Notes: a model not told the origin generated them from the letters alone. Positions 8,166-17,310 are shown, counted from the first letter of the stretch. The stretch: DNA of 64,000 nt from Pseudomonas gingeri (GCF_013385425.1 NZ_JACAQA010000013.1:1-64000); one strand, 5' to 3'. Program-made: numbers and translations.

Positions 8166-9161
8166 ATGAAAGCTTACGCCGTACCTTTCGAGAAGTTCGT
8201 CAACCTGGCCGACGCCCGACTGGGCACCAAGATCCTCTCGGTCACCGACGACTGGTTCGCCGACGCCAACCGCCTGTTCCAGCCGACCCCGGCCGTCTGG
8301 AAAGAAGGCGTGTTCGATGACAACGGCAAGTGGATGGACGGCTGGGAGTCGCGCCGCAAGCGTTTCGAAGGCTACGACAGCGCGGTGATCCGCCTCGGCG
8401 TCGCCGGCTCGATCAAGGGCGTGGACATCGATACCTCCTTCTTCACCGGCAACTATCCGCCGTCGGCCTCCCTGGAAGCCTGCTTCCTGAGCAGCGGCGA
8501 GCCGGACGAAAACACCCAGTGGGTCGAAGTGCTGTCCGCCGTCGAGCTGCAAGGCAACAGCCACCACTACCACGAGATCAGCAACGACCAGGCCTTCAGC
8601 CACCTGCGTTTCAACATCTATCCGGACGGCGGCGTGGCGCGCCTGCGGGTCTACGGTATTCCATTCCGTGACTGGTCGGCGGTGGGCGACAACGAACAGG
8701 TCGACCTGGCTTCCGCCCTCAACGGCGGCCGCGCCCTGGCCTGCTCCGACGAGCATTTCGGCCGCATGAGCAACATCCTCAACCCGGGCCGTGGCGTCAA
8801 CATGGGCGACGGCTGGGAAACCGCGCGCCGGCGTACCCCGGGCAATGACTGGGTGATCGTGGCTTTGGGTCATCCGGGCGAGATCGAACAGATCATCGTC
8901 GACACCCTGCACTTCAAGGGCAACTACCCGGACAGCTGCTCGATCCAGGGCGCCTTCGTCAAGGGCGGCACCGACAGCCAGATCGAGACCCAGAGCCTGT
9001 TCTGGCGTGAACTGCTGCCGAGCCAGAAGCTGGAAATGCACCAGGAACACAGCTTCGCCGAACAGATCAAGGCGCTGGGACCTATCACCCATATCCGCCT
9101 GAACGTGTTCCCGGACGGTGGCGTAAGTCGCCTGCGGGTGCTGGGCAAAGTCGCGAAGTAA
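8166..9161 (+). CDS. alc: allantoicase
   Basis: A 331-residue enzyme that cleaves allantoate to ureidoglycolate and urea. It is built of two homologous jelly-roll halves: the first carries GWESRRKRFEGYDSAVIRLG and NIYPDGGVARLRVYG, the second GWETARRRTPGNDWVIVALG and NVFPDGGVSRLRVLG, so the internal duplication is visible by eye. It is 60 bases after uraD. Use of allantoicase means nitrogen is released as urea rather than ammonia. Confidence 0.96.
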   Translation: MKAYAVPFEKFVNLADARLGTKILSVTDDWFADANRLFQPTPAVWKEGVFDDNGKWMDGWESRRKRFEGYDSAVIRLGVAGSIKGVDIDTSFFTGNYPPSASLEACFLSSGEPDENTQWVEVLSAVELQGNSHHYHEISNDQAFSHLRFNIYPDGGVARLRVYGIPFRDWSAVGDNEQVDLASALNGGRALACSDEHFGRMSNILNPGRGVNMGDGWETARRRTPGNDWVIVALGHPGEIEQIIVDTLHFKGNYPDSCSIQGAFVKGGTDSQIETQSLFWRELLPSQKLEMHQEHSFAEQIKALGPITHIRLNVFPDGGVSRLRVLGKVAK

Positions 9162-9168
9162 CCCCATG

Positions 9169-9199
9169 GGTGGTTCTCGCGCCTCGCGCGGGAACCACC
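9169..9199 (+). other. intercistronic hairpin between alc and allA
   Basis: GGTGGTTCTCGCG pairs with CGCGGGAACCACC in a 13-pair stem (one G-U pair) with a five-base loop and no T run. It sits eight bases past the alc stop. It may protect or tune the mRNA rather than stop transcription. Confidence 0.5.
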
Positions 9200-9230
9200 G
9201 ATACACAGAATTCGAGAACAGAAGAACCGC

Positions 9231-9734
9231 ATGCGCACACTGACGATTGAACCGCTGAGCAAAGAAGCCTTCGCCCCCTTCGGTGACGTGATCGAAACCG
9301 ACGGCAGCGACCACTTCATGATCAACAACGGTTCGACCCAGCGCTTCCATCGCCTGGCGACGGTGCAAACCGCCAAGCCGGACGACCAGGCGATCATCAG
9401 CATCTTCCGCGCCGACGCGCTGGGCATGCCCTTGACCGTGCGCATGCTCGAGCGCCATCCGCTGGGCAGCCAGGCTTTTATCCCGCTGCTCGGCAACCCC
9501 TTTCTGATCGTGGTCGCGCCCCTTGGCGATGCACCGGTATCAGGCTTGGTCCGCGCCTTTGTCAGCAATGGCAGGCAGGGCATCAATTACCATCGCGGCG
9601 TCTGGCACCACCCGGTGCTGACGATCGAAAAGCGGGATGACTTCCTGGTGGTTGATCGCAGTGGCTCCGGCAACAACTGCGATGAGCATTTCTTCAAAGA
9701 GGATGAGTACCTGATCCTCGCCCCCCACCAATAA
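9231..9734 (+). CDS. allA: ureidoglycolate lyase
   Basis: A 167-residue cupin-like enzyme that splits ureidoglycolate into glyoxylate and urea. Family features seen are LTIEPLSKEAFAPFGDVIE at the N terminus, MLERHPLGSQAFIPL in the middle and NYHRGVWHHPVL carrying the active-site histidines. It lies between alc and puuD in the same orientation, matching the step after allantoicase. Its glyoxylate product feeds the gcl-hyi-glxR genes downstream. Confidence 0.95.
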   Translation: MRTLTIEPLSKEAFAPFGDVIETDGSDHFMINNGSTQRFHRLATVQTAKPDDQAIISIFRADALGMPLTVRMLERHPLGSQAFIPLLGNPFLIVVAPLGDAPVSGLVRAFVSNGRQGINYHRGVWHHPVLTIEKRDDFLVVDRSGSGNNCDEHFFKEDEYLILAPHQ

Positions 9735-9785
9735 GAGAAGGTCTGATCACTCCCGAAAAAGAGTGACAGGCGAGAGGTAAAGACT

Positions 9786-11135
9786 GTGCAAGCACATCTG
9801 ATGGAATGGCTGAACCTGAGCGTGCGCTGGATTCACATGATCACGGGCGTGGCCTGGATCGGTGCATCGTTCTACTTCGTCTGGCTGGAGAACAACCTCA
9901 ACCGGGTCAATCCCAGGGACGGCCTGGCCGGCGATCTGTGGGCGATCCACGGCGGCGGTATCTACCACCTGGAAAAATACAAGCTGGCCCCGCCGACCAT
10001 GCCGGACAACCTGCACTGGTTCAAATGGGAAGCCTATTTCACCTGGATGTCGGGGATCGCGCTGCTCTGCGTGGTGTTCTACTCCAACCCGGTGCTCTAC
10101 CTCGTGGCCCCCGGCAGCGGCCTGAGCGGCCCCGAGGGCGTGGCCATCGGTATCGGCGCACTGATCGCCGGCTGGTTCGTCTACGACTTTCTCTGTGACT
10201 CGGCCCTGGGCAAGCGCCCGGCCCTGCTCGGCTTTATCCTGTTCGTGCTGCTGATTGCCGCCGCCTACGGGTTCAGCAAAGTATTCAGCGGTCGCGGCGC
10301 CTACCTGCATGTCGGCGCGATCATCGGCACCATCATGGTCGGCAACGTGTTCCGCATCATCATGCCGGCCCAGCGCGCGCTGGTGGCGGCCATCGCCGAG
10401 AACCGCACGCCGGACCCGAGCCTGCCGGCCAAGGGCCTGCTGCGTTCGCGGCACAACAACTACTTCACCCTGCCGGTGCTGTTCATCATGATCAGCAACC
10501 ACTTCCCGAGCACCTATGGCAGCCCGTACAACTGGCTGATCCTGGCCGGGATCGCGGTGCTGGCGGTGATGGTGCGGCACTATTTCAACACTCGGCACAA
10601 CAGTCACAAATTTGCCTGGACCTTGCCGGTCGCGGCCCTCGGGATGATCTGCCTGGCCTATGTCACCGGCCCGTCGCCGGTCCCGAGCGCACCGCAAGTG
10701 GCCAAGGCCCCGGCGAAGATCGAGTACCAGCCGTTGCCGGAAACCGCGTTGGGCGGCAAGCCGGCCCAAGCCACGCCAGCGGTACCAGAGACGCCAGCCG
10801 TTACCGCCGCACCAGCCGCCGCCGCAGCTCCGGATTCGGTTCCTGCGCCAACGACCACAGCGAGTGCCGCCGACGTCAGCTTCGACAAGGTTCACCGTGT
10901 GATCCAGGAGCGCTGCGCGGTGTGCCATTCGGCCCAACCCACCAGCCCGCTGTTCAGTTCGGCGCCGGCCGGGGTGATCTTCGATACCGCGCAACAGATC
11001 CAGCAATTGGCTCCACGTATCCAGGCCCAGGCCATCACCACCCAGATCATGCCGTTGGGCAACATCACCCAAATGACCCAGCAGGAACGTGACCTGATCG
11101 CGGCCTGGATCAACCAGGGGGCACGCACCAACTGA
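9786..11135 (+). CDS. puuD: urate hydroxylase PuuD (membrane urate oxidase with cytochrome c domain)
   Basis: A 449-residue membrane enzyme that oxidises urate to 5-hydroxyisourate and passes electrons to the respiratory chain. The N-terminal two thirds hold about eight hydrophobic segments with conserved histidines (SVRWIHMITGVAWIGASFYF at the start). A proline/alanine-rich linker (about residues 300-360) leads to a C-terminal cytochrome c domain with the heme-attachment motif CAVCH near residue 377 and a distal MPLGN methionine. The c-type heme needs the Ccm system encoded at 23.7-30.7 kb. The start is GTG at 9786 after GAGAGGT; ATG 9801 is an alternative. Confidence 0.95.
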   Translation: MQAHLMEWLNLSVRWIHMITGVAWIGASFYFVWLENNLNRVNPRDGLAGDLWAIHGGGIYHLEKYKLAPPTMPDNLHWFKWEAYFTWMSGIALLCVVFYSNPVLYLVAPGSGLSGPEGVAIGIGALIAGWFVYDFLCDSALGKRPALLGFILFVLLIAAAYGFSKVFSGRGAYLHVGAIIGTIMVGNVFRIIMPAQRALVAAIAENRTPDPSLPAKGLLRSRHNNYFTLPVLFIMISNHFPSTYGSPYNWLILAGIAVLAVMVRHYFNTRHNSHKFAWTLPVAALGMICLAYVTGPSPVPSAPQVAKAPAKIEYQPLPETALGGKPAQATPAVPETPAVTAAPAAAAAPDSVPAPTTTASAADVSFDKVHRVIQERCAVCHSAQPTSPLFSSAPAGVIFDTAQQIQQLAPRIQAQAITTQIMPLGNITQMTQQERDLIAAWINQGARTN

Positions 11136-11175
11136 ATGTCGCTGTTAGCCAGCTGATTTGGAGACACCGCGTTAC

Positions 11176-11252
11176 CTGTAGGAGCGTGGCTTGCCCGCGA
11201 AGCTTTTAGCGATCTTGAAAGCCTCTTCGCGGGCAAGCCCTGCGCCTACAGG
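11176..11252. repeat. REP doublet, CTTGCCCGCGAAG type
   Basis: CTGTAGGAGCGTGGCTTGCC faces its imperfect complement across a short spacer. It lies between puuD and the NAT permease and may also end puuD transcription. Confidence 0.8.
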
Positions 11253-11356
11253 TTCGAGATCAACCGTGAAGCGGTTGCGTTACCCCGGCTACAAAAAACG
11301 CTGTCCGCAACCACACAGCGCTAAAACCACAAGAATAAAAAAATCCGAGGTGTTGC

Positions 11357-12712
11357 ATGTCCGAGTTATCCGAACCGCGCATCCCCGCCGCACCCGCTAT
11401 CCAGCGCCTGCCTCTGTTGCAGCTGATCCTGGTGGGCCTGCAACACGTTCTGCTGATGTATGGCGGCGCCGTCGCCGTACCGCTGATCATCGGACAGGCC
11501 GCCGGCCTGGGTCGTGAGGAAATCGCTTTTCTGATCAACGCCGACCTGCTGGTGGCCGGTATCGCCACCGTGGTGCAATCCCTCGGCATCGGCCCCATGG
11601 GCATCCGCATGCCGGTGATGATGGGTGCCAGTTTCGCCGCCGTCGGCAGCATGGTGGCCATGGCCGGCATGCCCGGTATCGGCATGACCGGGATCTTCGG
11701 CGCCACCATCGCCGCCGGTTTTTTCGGCCTGCTGATCGCCCCGTTCATGTCCAAGGTCGTGCGTTTCTTCCCGCCCCTGGTCACCGGCACCGTGATCACC
11801 GCCATCGGCCTCTCGCTGTTTCCGGTGGCGGTCAACTGGGCTGGCGGCGGCAGTGCCGCGACACAATTCGGCTCGCCGATCTACCTCACGGTGGCCGCGC
11901 TGGTGCTGGCCACCATCCTGCTGATCAACCGCTTCATGCGCGGCTTCTGGGTGAATATCTCGGTGCTGATCGGCATGCTCCTGGGCTATGTGCTGTCCGG
12001 CGTCATCGGCATGGTCGACCTCAGCGGCCTGGCCCAGGCGCCCTGGCTGAAAGTGGTCACCCCGCTGCATTTCGGCCTGCCGCAGTTTCACCTGGCACCG
12101 ATCCTGTCCATGTGCCTGGTGGTGGTGATCATCTTCGTCGAGTCCACCGGGATGTTCCTCGCCCTGGGCAAGATCACCGGCCAGGACGTCACCCCACGCA
12201 TGCTCCGGCGCGGCTTGCTGTGCGACGCCGGCGCCTCGTTCCTCGCCGGTTTCTTCAACACCTTCACCCACTCCTCCTTCGCCCAGAACATCGGCCTGGT
12301 GCAGATGACCGGTGTGCGCTGCCGTTCGGTGACCATCGTCGCCGGGCTCTTCCTGATCGTCCTCAGCCTGCTGCCCAAGGCCGCGTTCCTGGTCGCCTCG
12401 ATTCCACCGGCGGTACTGGGCGGCGCGGCCATCGCCATGTTCGGCATGGTCGCGGCCACCGGGATCAAGATCCTCCAGGAAGCGGACATCTCCGATCGGC
12501 GCAACCAGTTGCTGGTGGCGGTAAGCATCGGCATGGGCCTGATCCCCGTGGTGCGACCGGAGTTCTTCGCCCACCTGCCGCTGTGGATGGGTCCGATCAC
12601 CCACAGTGGTATCGCCATGGCGACCTTGAGCGCCGTGTCCCTGAACCTGCTGTTCAACGTGCTGGGGGGCGCCGAACGGGCGGCACTCAGCGGGCATGTT
12701 CACCCCCACTGA
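11357..12712 (+). CDS. NCS2/NAT-family urate or xanthine permease
   Basis: A 451-residue inner-membrane symporter with about 14 hydrophobic segments. It carries the NAT signature around QNIGLVQMTGVRCRSV (substrate-binding Gln and Asn) and the upstream FVESTGMFLALGKITGQ segment with the conserved glutamate. This subfamily (UacT, XanQ, PbuX types) takes up xanthine or urate, which suits a position right after puuD. It differs from the AzgA-type permease at 3623, so the locus has two purine importers of different specificity. Confidence 0.92.
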   Translation: MSELSEPRIPAAPAIQRLPLLQLILVGLQHVLLMYGGAVAVPLIIGQAAGLGREEIAFLINADLLVAGIATVVQSLGIGPMGIRMPVMMGASFAAVGSMVAMAGMPGIGMTGIFGATIAAGFFGLLIAPFMSKVVRFFPPLVTGTVITAIGLSLFPVAVNWAGGGSAATQFGSPIYLTVAALVLATILLINRFMRGFWVNISVLIGMLLGYVLSGVIGMVDLSGLAQAPWLKVVTPLHFGLPQFHLAPILSMCLVVVIIFVESTGMFLALGKITGQDVTPRMLRRGLLCDAGASFLAGFFNTFTHSSFAQNIGLVQMTGVRCRSVTIVAGLFLIVLSLLPKAAFLVASIPPAVLGGAAIAMFGMVAATGIKILQEADISDRRNQLLVAVSIGMGLIPVVRPEFFAHLPLWMGPITHSGIAMATLSAVSLNLLFNVLGGAERAALSGHVHPH

Positions 12713-13064
12713 TACCTTTGCCGGCGGACGCGAGCGCTCTGGCACGGGCGCTTGAGCCCTCGGGCGCGAATCAGTATGCTGCGCGCCCGCTGGAATCCGC
12801 TCGAACAAGCCATCGCCACCGACACCTGACCCAAGCGCCTCTCTATCCCGGCGCGGGACAACCCCAAGGCCTATGGAAGCCCGCACCACTCGACTGTCCC
12901 ACGGACAGCCGAACGCAGGGTCTTTGACTGTTTTTTTGCCTTGAACCGGCCCTTGCCAGAAGCAGGCAGGCCGCTGAACCGGCGATGGCCGACAGAAAAA
13001 AAGCGCCGAACCCAGAGCGCTGAACGACGGAAGCCTTGAACCACTGACCTTAGGGAGCAACCCA
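12713..13064. other. gap without a gene between the NAT permease and the Tsx-like porin
   Basis: No credible coding region, REP doublet or operator-like palindrome was found in these 352 bases. Short open frames here continue from shadows of the permease. The porin promoter is presumably inside, but no clear -35/-10 pair was recognised. Confidence 0.5.
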
Positions 13065-13850
13065 ATGAAGCGCACCTCTACGAGCCTGATATTGTCCGCC
13101 ACCTTGCTGAGCGCAGGATCCGCCTGCGCGGGCGACCTGCTGCAATGGCAGAACAACAGCCTGACCTACCTGTACGGCAAGAATTTCACCGTCAATCCGC
13201 AGATCCAGCAGACCGTCACCTTCGAACACGCCGACGCCTGGAAGTACGGCGACAACTTCTTCTTCCTCGACCGGATCTTCTATAACGGCAAGGCCGATAC
13301 CCGCCTCGGCCCGAACACCTACTACGGCGAGTTCACCCCGCGCCTGTCCATGGGCAAGATCTTCGACCGTTCGTTCGCCTTCGGCCCGGTCAAGGATGTG
13401 CTGCTGGCCATGACCTACGAGTTCGGCGAAGGCGACACCAACGCCTACCTGTTCGGCCCCGGCTTCGACCTGGACGTACCCGGCTTCGACTACTTCCAGT
13501 TGAACTTCTACCAGCGCCATACCGACAGCAACCGTCCGGGCAGCAATATCTGGCAGATCACCCCGGTCTGGTCCTACACCATCCCAGTGGGCCATTCCAA
13601 CGTGCTGATCGACGGCTATATGGACTGGGTGGTGGACAACGACCGCAATGCCCAAGGGACCTACCACGCCAACCTGCACTTCAACCCGCAGATCAAGTAC
13701 GACCTGGGCAAGGCCCTGCATTGGGGCGAAAAGCAGTTGTACGTGGGGTTTGAGTACGACTACTGGAAGAACAAGTACGGCCTCCAGAGCAACAGCGACT
13801 TCAGGACCAACCAGGACACCGCGAGCCTGTTGATCAAGTATCATTTCTGA
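13065..13850 (+). CDS. Tsx/OmpK-family outer-membrane nucleoside channel
   Basis: A 261-residue outer-membrane beta-barrel protein with a signal peptide ending at about SACAG. The mature part starts DLLQWQNNSLTYLYG, as in Tsx-like channels, is rich in aromatic alternating strands and ends in LLIKYHF with the terminal phenylalanine used by the BAM complex. Tsx channels pass nucleosides; beside purine permeases and purine catabolism it probably admits purine nucleosides or bases across the outer membrane. Confidence 0.85.
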   Translation: MKRTSTSLILSATLLSAGSACAGDLLQWQNNSLTYLYGKNFTVNPQIQQTVTFEHADAWKYGDNFFFLDRIFYNGKADTRLGPNTYYGEFTPRLSMGKIFDRSFAFGPVKDVLLAMTYEFGEGDTNAYLFGPGFDLDVPGFDYFQLNFYQRHTDSNRPGSNIWQITPVWSYTIPVGHSNVLIDGYMDWVVDNDRNAQGTYHANLHFNPQIKYDLGKALHWGEKQLYVGFEYDYWKNKYGLQSNSDFRTNQDTASLLIKYHF

Positions 13851-13880
13851 TGCTGTCGTGGGTTCTGCGGCGCCTGGTCG

Positions 13881-13980
13881 ACCGCCATCGCCGGCAAGCC
13901 GGCTCCTACAATTGTGCGTATCGCCACAGACTCTCGGCGTGCGCCCCCCCTGTAGGAGCCGGCTTGCCGGCGATGGCGGC
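13881..13980. repeat. REP doublet, GCCGGCTTGCCGGCGAT type
   Basis: Left arm ACCGCCATCGCCGGCAAGCC and its right-hand complement are separated by about 40 bases. It stands in the 265-base gap between the porin gene and the TetR gene, which holds no other recognisable feature. Confidence 0.85.
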
Positions 13981-14115
13981 CGAGAGGACAGCGCAGGGCT
14001 CAAGGGCCTGACCGACTTTGCTCATTCAGACGTGTGGGAGGGGCATTCTTGAGCCTTGCGCAAACCCGGTGCTACCATGCCCAACCGCCCGGGCCGGCAA
14101 GGAAAAACCTGGTTT

Positions 14116-14724
14116 ATGAGCACCATCCGCGAACGCAACCGTGAACTGATCCTGCGCGCCGCCAGCGAAGAGTTCGCCGACAAGGGCTTCGCCGCCACCA
14201 AGACCAGCGATATCGCGGCCAAGGCCGGCCTACCCAAGCCCAACGTCTACTACTACTTCAAATCCAAGGACAACCTCTACCGCGAGGTGCTGGAAAGCAT
14301 CATCGAGCCGATCCTCCAGGCCTCGACCCCCTTCAACCCCGCGGGCGTGCCCGCCGAGGTACTGGCCGGTTATATCCGTTCGAAGATCCGTATCTCCCGC
14401 GACCTGCCGTTCGCCTCCAAGGTCTTCGCCAGCGAAATCATGCACGGCGCGCCGCACCTGAGCCCCGAGCAGGTGGAGCAGCTCAATGCCCAGGCCCGAC
14501 ACAATATCGCCTGCATCCAGACCTGGATCGACCGCGGCCTGATCGCCCCGCTCGATCCCCATCACCTGATGTTCAGCATCTGGGCCGCGACCCAGACCTA
14601 TGCCGATTTCGACTGGCAGATCTCCTCGATCACCGGCAAGGCCAAGCTGGAAGACGTCGACTATGAAGCGGCGGCGCAGACCATCGTGCGGTTGGTGCTC
14701 AAGGGCTGCGAGCCGGATCGATAG
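14116..14724 (+). CDS. TetR-family regulator, RutR-like
   Basis: A 202-residue regulator. The N-terminal helix-turn-helix spans ILRAASEEFADKGFAATKTSDIAAKAGLPKPNVYYYFKSKDNLY. The C-terminal half resembles the RutR (YcdC) ligand domain: IRSKIRISRDLPFASKVFASEIMHGAPHL and the DPHHLMFSIWAATQTYADF segment. RutR controls pyrimidine and purine-linked genes in E. coli, so a nucleobase ligand is plausible. ATG 14116 follows AAGGAAAA; ATG 14077 and TTG 14056 upstream are possible earlier starts. Its stop abuts the stop of the convergent heme-binding gene. Confidence 0.85.
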   Translation: MSTIRERNRELILRAASEEFADKGFAATKTSDIAAKAGLPKPNVYYYFKSKDNLYREVLESIIEPILQASTPFNPAGVPAEVLAGYIRSKIRISRDLPFASKVFASEIMHGAPHLSPEQVEQLNAQARHNIACIQTWIDRGLIAPLDPHHLMFSIWAATQTYADFDWQISSITGKAKLEDVDYEAAAQTIVRLVLKGCEPDR

Positions 14725-15165
14725 TCAGACAGACACCCCGGCATCCGCCACCAGCTCCAACGCCTCGATTGCACTGATCGCACACTGCTCATCGATATCC
14801 GAAGTATCCCCGCTGATCCCGATGGCCCCGATCACCTTCCCCTCCTGATCGCGAATCAACACCCCGCCCGGCGCCGGCACCACGCTGCCCTGCCCCAGGC
14901 TGTTCAATGCCGCCACAAACGCCGGTCGCTGCTGCGCATCCAACGCCAGCAAGCGCGAGCCCTTGCCCAGGGCGATCGCGCCCCAGGCCTTGCCGATGGC
15001 GATCTGCGGACGCAACAGGCTCGCCCCATCCTCGCGTTGCAGTGTCACCAGGTGACCACCGCCATCCAGCACCGCAATGGTCAGCGGTGCTGCCGAAATG
15101 ACCCGGCCGGCGGCAATCGCCTCGCTGGCCAGACTGACTGCGACGTTCAAGGTTAAAGCGCTCAT
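14725..15165 (-). CDS. GlcG/HbpS-family heme-binding-like protein
   Basis: A 146-residue cytosolic protein of the GlcG/HbpS (DUF336) family: a VLDGGGHLV strand, the REDGASLLRPQIAIGKAWGA helix and the APGGVLIRDQEGKVIGAIGISGDTSDIDEQ C-terminal part. Genes of this family recur beside glycolate and glyoxylate genes; the function is unclear and heme binding is known only for some members. It is divergent from gcl, and the 22-base palindrome at 15251 lies 86 bases before its start. Confidence 0.85.
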   Translation of the reverse strand: MSALTLNVAVSLASEAIAAGRVISAAPLTIAVLDGGGHLVTLQREDGASLLRPQIAIGKAWGAIALGKGSRLLALDAQQRPAFVAALNSLGQGSVVPAPGGVLIRDQEGKVIGAIGISGDTSDIDEQCAISAIEALELVADAGVSV

Positions 15166-15250
15166 GGTGCCGTCCTTATCGAGTGAGGAGAGAGCCGTCG
15201 CTGCTCCTTTTCAGAAGCAGTTCGGCCAAACAAATAGAACACAATGTTAA

Positions 15251-15272
15251 ATATTTTTGTATACAAAAATAT
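15251..15272. promoter_or_regulatory. perfect 22-base palindrome, TTTTTGTATACAAAAA core
   Basis: Eleven bases on each side of the centre (between 15261 and 15262) are fully complementary, with an outer ATA/TAT. It is the longest member of the TTGTATACAA set in this window and lies between the glcG-like gene and gcl. Confidence 0.65.
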
Positions 15273-15383
15273 AGAAACACTCATCAAACCCTTGAGAAAC
15301 GGCCCCAGAACGAATCCACCAATCATTTTATAAAAGGCATTGACCAGCGCCGCCCTGCGTGAATACACTCGCCACACAGCAAC

Positions 15384-15393
15384 TTGTATACAA
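15384..15393. promoter_or_regulatory. TTGTATACAA operator-like palindrome next to gcl
   Basis: A perfect ten-base palindrome ending 26 bases before the gcl ATG, a position where bound protein would block transcription. It forms a pair with the palindrome at 15251, about 127 bases away centre to centre, so looping is possible. Confidence 0.6.
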
Positions 15394-15419
15394 TTACAAA
15401 ACGCAAGAGGCACAAAATA

Positions 15420-17195
15420 ATGAGCAAAATGAGAGCAATCGAAGCCGCCGTCCTGGTGATGCGCCGCGAAGGCGTGGACACTGCCTTCGGCATTCCCGGT
15501 GCCGCGATCAACCCGCTGTACAGCGCGCTGCAAAAGCTCGGCGGTATCGATCACGTCCTTGCTCGCCACGTCGAAGGCGCCTCGCACATGGCCGAGGGTT
15601 ACACCCGCACCAAGGCCGGCAATATCGGCGTGTGCATCGGCACCTCGGGCCCGGCCGGCACCGATATGGTCACCGGCCTGTACAGCGCCAGCGCCGACTC
15701 GATCCCGATCCTCTGCATCACCGGCCAGGCACCGCGGGCACGCTTGCACAAGGAAGACTTCCAGGCCGTGGACATCACCAGCATCGTCAAGCCGGTGACC
15801 AAGTGGGCGACCACCGTGCTCGAACCCGGCCAGGTGCCCTACGCCTTCCAGAAAGCCTTTTATGAAATGCGCTCCGGCCGCCCCGGCCCGGTGCTGATCG
15901 ACCTGCCGTTCGATGTGCAGATGGCGCAAATCGAATTTGATATCGACGCCTACCAACCACTGCCCCTGGCCAAGCCAGGCGCCACACGGATTCAGGTCGA
16001 GAAGGCCCTGGCCCTGCTCGACCAGGCCGAACGCCCGCTGCTGGTGGCCGGTGGCGGCATCATCAATGCCGATGCCAGCGAACTGCTGGTGGAGTTCGCC
16101 GAACTGACCGGCATTCCGGTGATCCCGACCCTGATGGGCTGGGGCACGATCCCTGACGATCACCCGCTGATGGTCGGCATGGTCGGGCTGCAAACCTCCC
16201 ACCGCTACGGCAACGCCACGCTGCTCAAGTCCGATGTGGTGCTGGGTATCGGCAACCGCTGGGCCAACCGTCACACCGGTTCCGTGGAGGTCTACACCGA
16301 AGGACGCACCTTCATTCACGTGGACATCGAGCCGACCCAGATCGGCCGCGTATTCACCCCGGACCTGGGCATCGTGTCCGACGCTGCCGCGGCCCTGACG
16401 GTATTTATCGAAGTGGCCCGTGAATGGCAGGCCGCCGGCAAGCTGAAGGACCGCAGTGCCTGGCTTGCCGATTGCCAGCAGCGCAAGGCCAGCCTGCAGC
16501 GCAAGACCCACTTCGACAACGTGCCGGTCAAACCCCAGCGCGTCTATGAAGAGATGAACCAGGTGTTCGGCAAGGACACCTGCTACGTCAGCACCATCGG
16601 TCTGTCGCAGATTGCCGGCGCGCAGTTCCTCCATGTCTACAAACCACGGCACTGGATCAACTGCGGCCAGGCCGGGCCCCTGGGCTGGACCATTCCGGCC
16701 GCGCTGGGGGTGGTCAAGGCCGACCCATCGCGCAAGGTCGTGGCACTGTCCGGCGACTATGACTTCCAGTTCATGATCGAGGAACTGGCGGTGGGCGCGC
16801 AGTTCAAGCTGCCGTATATCCACGTGGTGGTGAACAACTCCTACCTGGGACTGATTCGCCAGGCCCAGCGCGGCTTCGACATGGACTACTGCGTGCAATT
16901 GTCTTTCGACAACCTCAACGCACCGGAGCTCAACGGTTATGGCGTGGACCACGTCGCCGTCGCCGAGGGCCTGGGTTGCAAGGCCTTGCGGGTGTTCGAG
17001 CCGGATCAGATCCAGGGTGCGCTGCGTCAGGCCCAGGCGATGATCGAGGAGTTCAGGGTGCCGGTGATTGTCGAGATCATCCTGGAGCGGGTGACCAATA
17101 TTTCCATGGGCACCGAGATCAACGCCATCAACGAGTTCGAAGACCTGGCGCTGGTCGGCAACGATGCGCCGACGGCGATTGCCTTGCTCGACTGA
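15420..17195 (+). CDS. gcl: glyoxylate carboligase (tartronate-semialdehyde synthase)
   Basis: A 591-residue thiamine-diphosphate enzyme that joins two glyoxylate molecules to tartronate semialdehyde and CO2. The N terminus MSKMRAIEAAVLVMRREGV closely matches known Gcl. Val51 in RHVEGASHMAEGY replaces the catalytic glutamate of other ThDP enzymes, which is the hallmark of Gcl. The C-terminal ThDP motif is SGDYDFQFMIEELAVGAQFKLPYIHVVVNNSY. ATG 15420 gives the family length; TTG-type extensions upstream run into the operator. It leads the gcl-hyi-glxR operon. Confidence 0.96.
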   Translation: MSKMRAIEAAVLVMRREGVDTAFGIPGAAINPLYSALQKLGGIDHVLARHVEGASHMAEGYTRTKAGNIGVCIGTSGPAGTDMVTGLYSASADSIPILCITGQAPRARLHKEDFQAVDITSIVKPVTKWATTVLEPGQVPYAFQKAFYEMRSGRPGPVLIDLPFDVQMAQIEFDIDAYQPLPLAKPGATRIQVEKALALLDQAERPLLVAGGGIINADASELLVEFAELTGIPVIPTLMGWGTIPDDHPLMVGMVGLQTSHRYGNATLLKSDVVLGIGNRWANRHTGSVEVYTEGRTFIHVDIEPTQIGRVFTPDLGIVSDAAAALTVFIEVAREWQAAGKLKDRSAWLADCQQRKASLQRKTHFDNVPVKPQRVYEEMNQVFGKDTCYVSTIGLSQIAGAQFLHVYKPRHWINCGQAGPLGWTIPAALGVVKADPSRKVVALSGDYDFQFMIEELAVGAQFKLPYIHVVVNNSYLGLIRQAQRGFDMDYCVQLSFDNLNAPELNGYGVDHVAVAEGLGCKALRVFEPDQIQGALRQAQAMIEEFRVPVIVEIILERVTNISMGTEINAINEFEDLALVGNDAPTAIALLD

Positions 17196-17310
17196 TCCCA
17201 CACCCGCGTAGGGACGGGCTTGCCAGCGCAGTCGATATCACCTTCACTGCCGCTATCGCTGCGCCTGCAGCCCGTCCAAACGCTTTGTATCGATTCGCCA
17301 GGAGATTCCC

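Noticed and set aside
11366..13156. A 596-codon minus-strand open frame opposite the NAT permease
   Set aside because: It is a shadow of the permease codons (repetitive H/Q/D/G composition) and runs through the gene-free gap without any recognisable domain.
15162..17201. A 679-codon minus-strand open frame opposite gcl
   Set aside because: It is antisense to a complete gcl with full family motifs, its translation is low-complexity and rich in H/G/V/D as expected from a high-G+C shadow, and it has no family resemblance.
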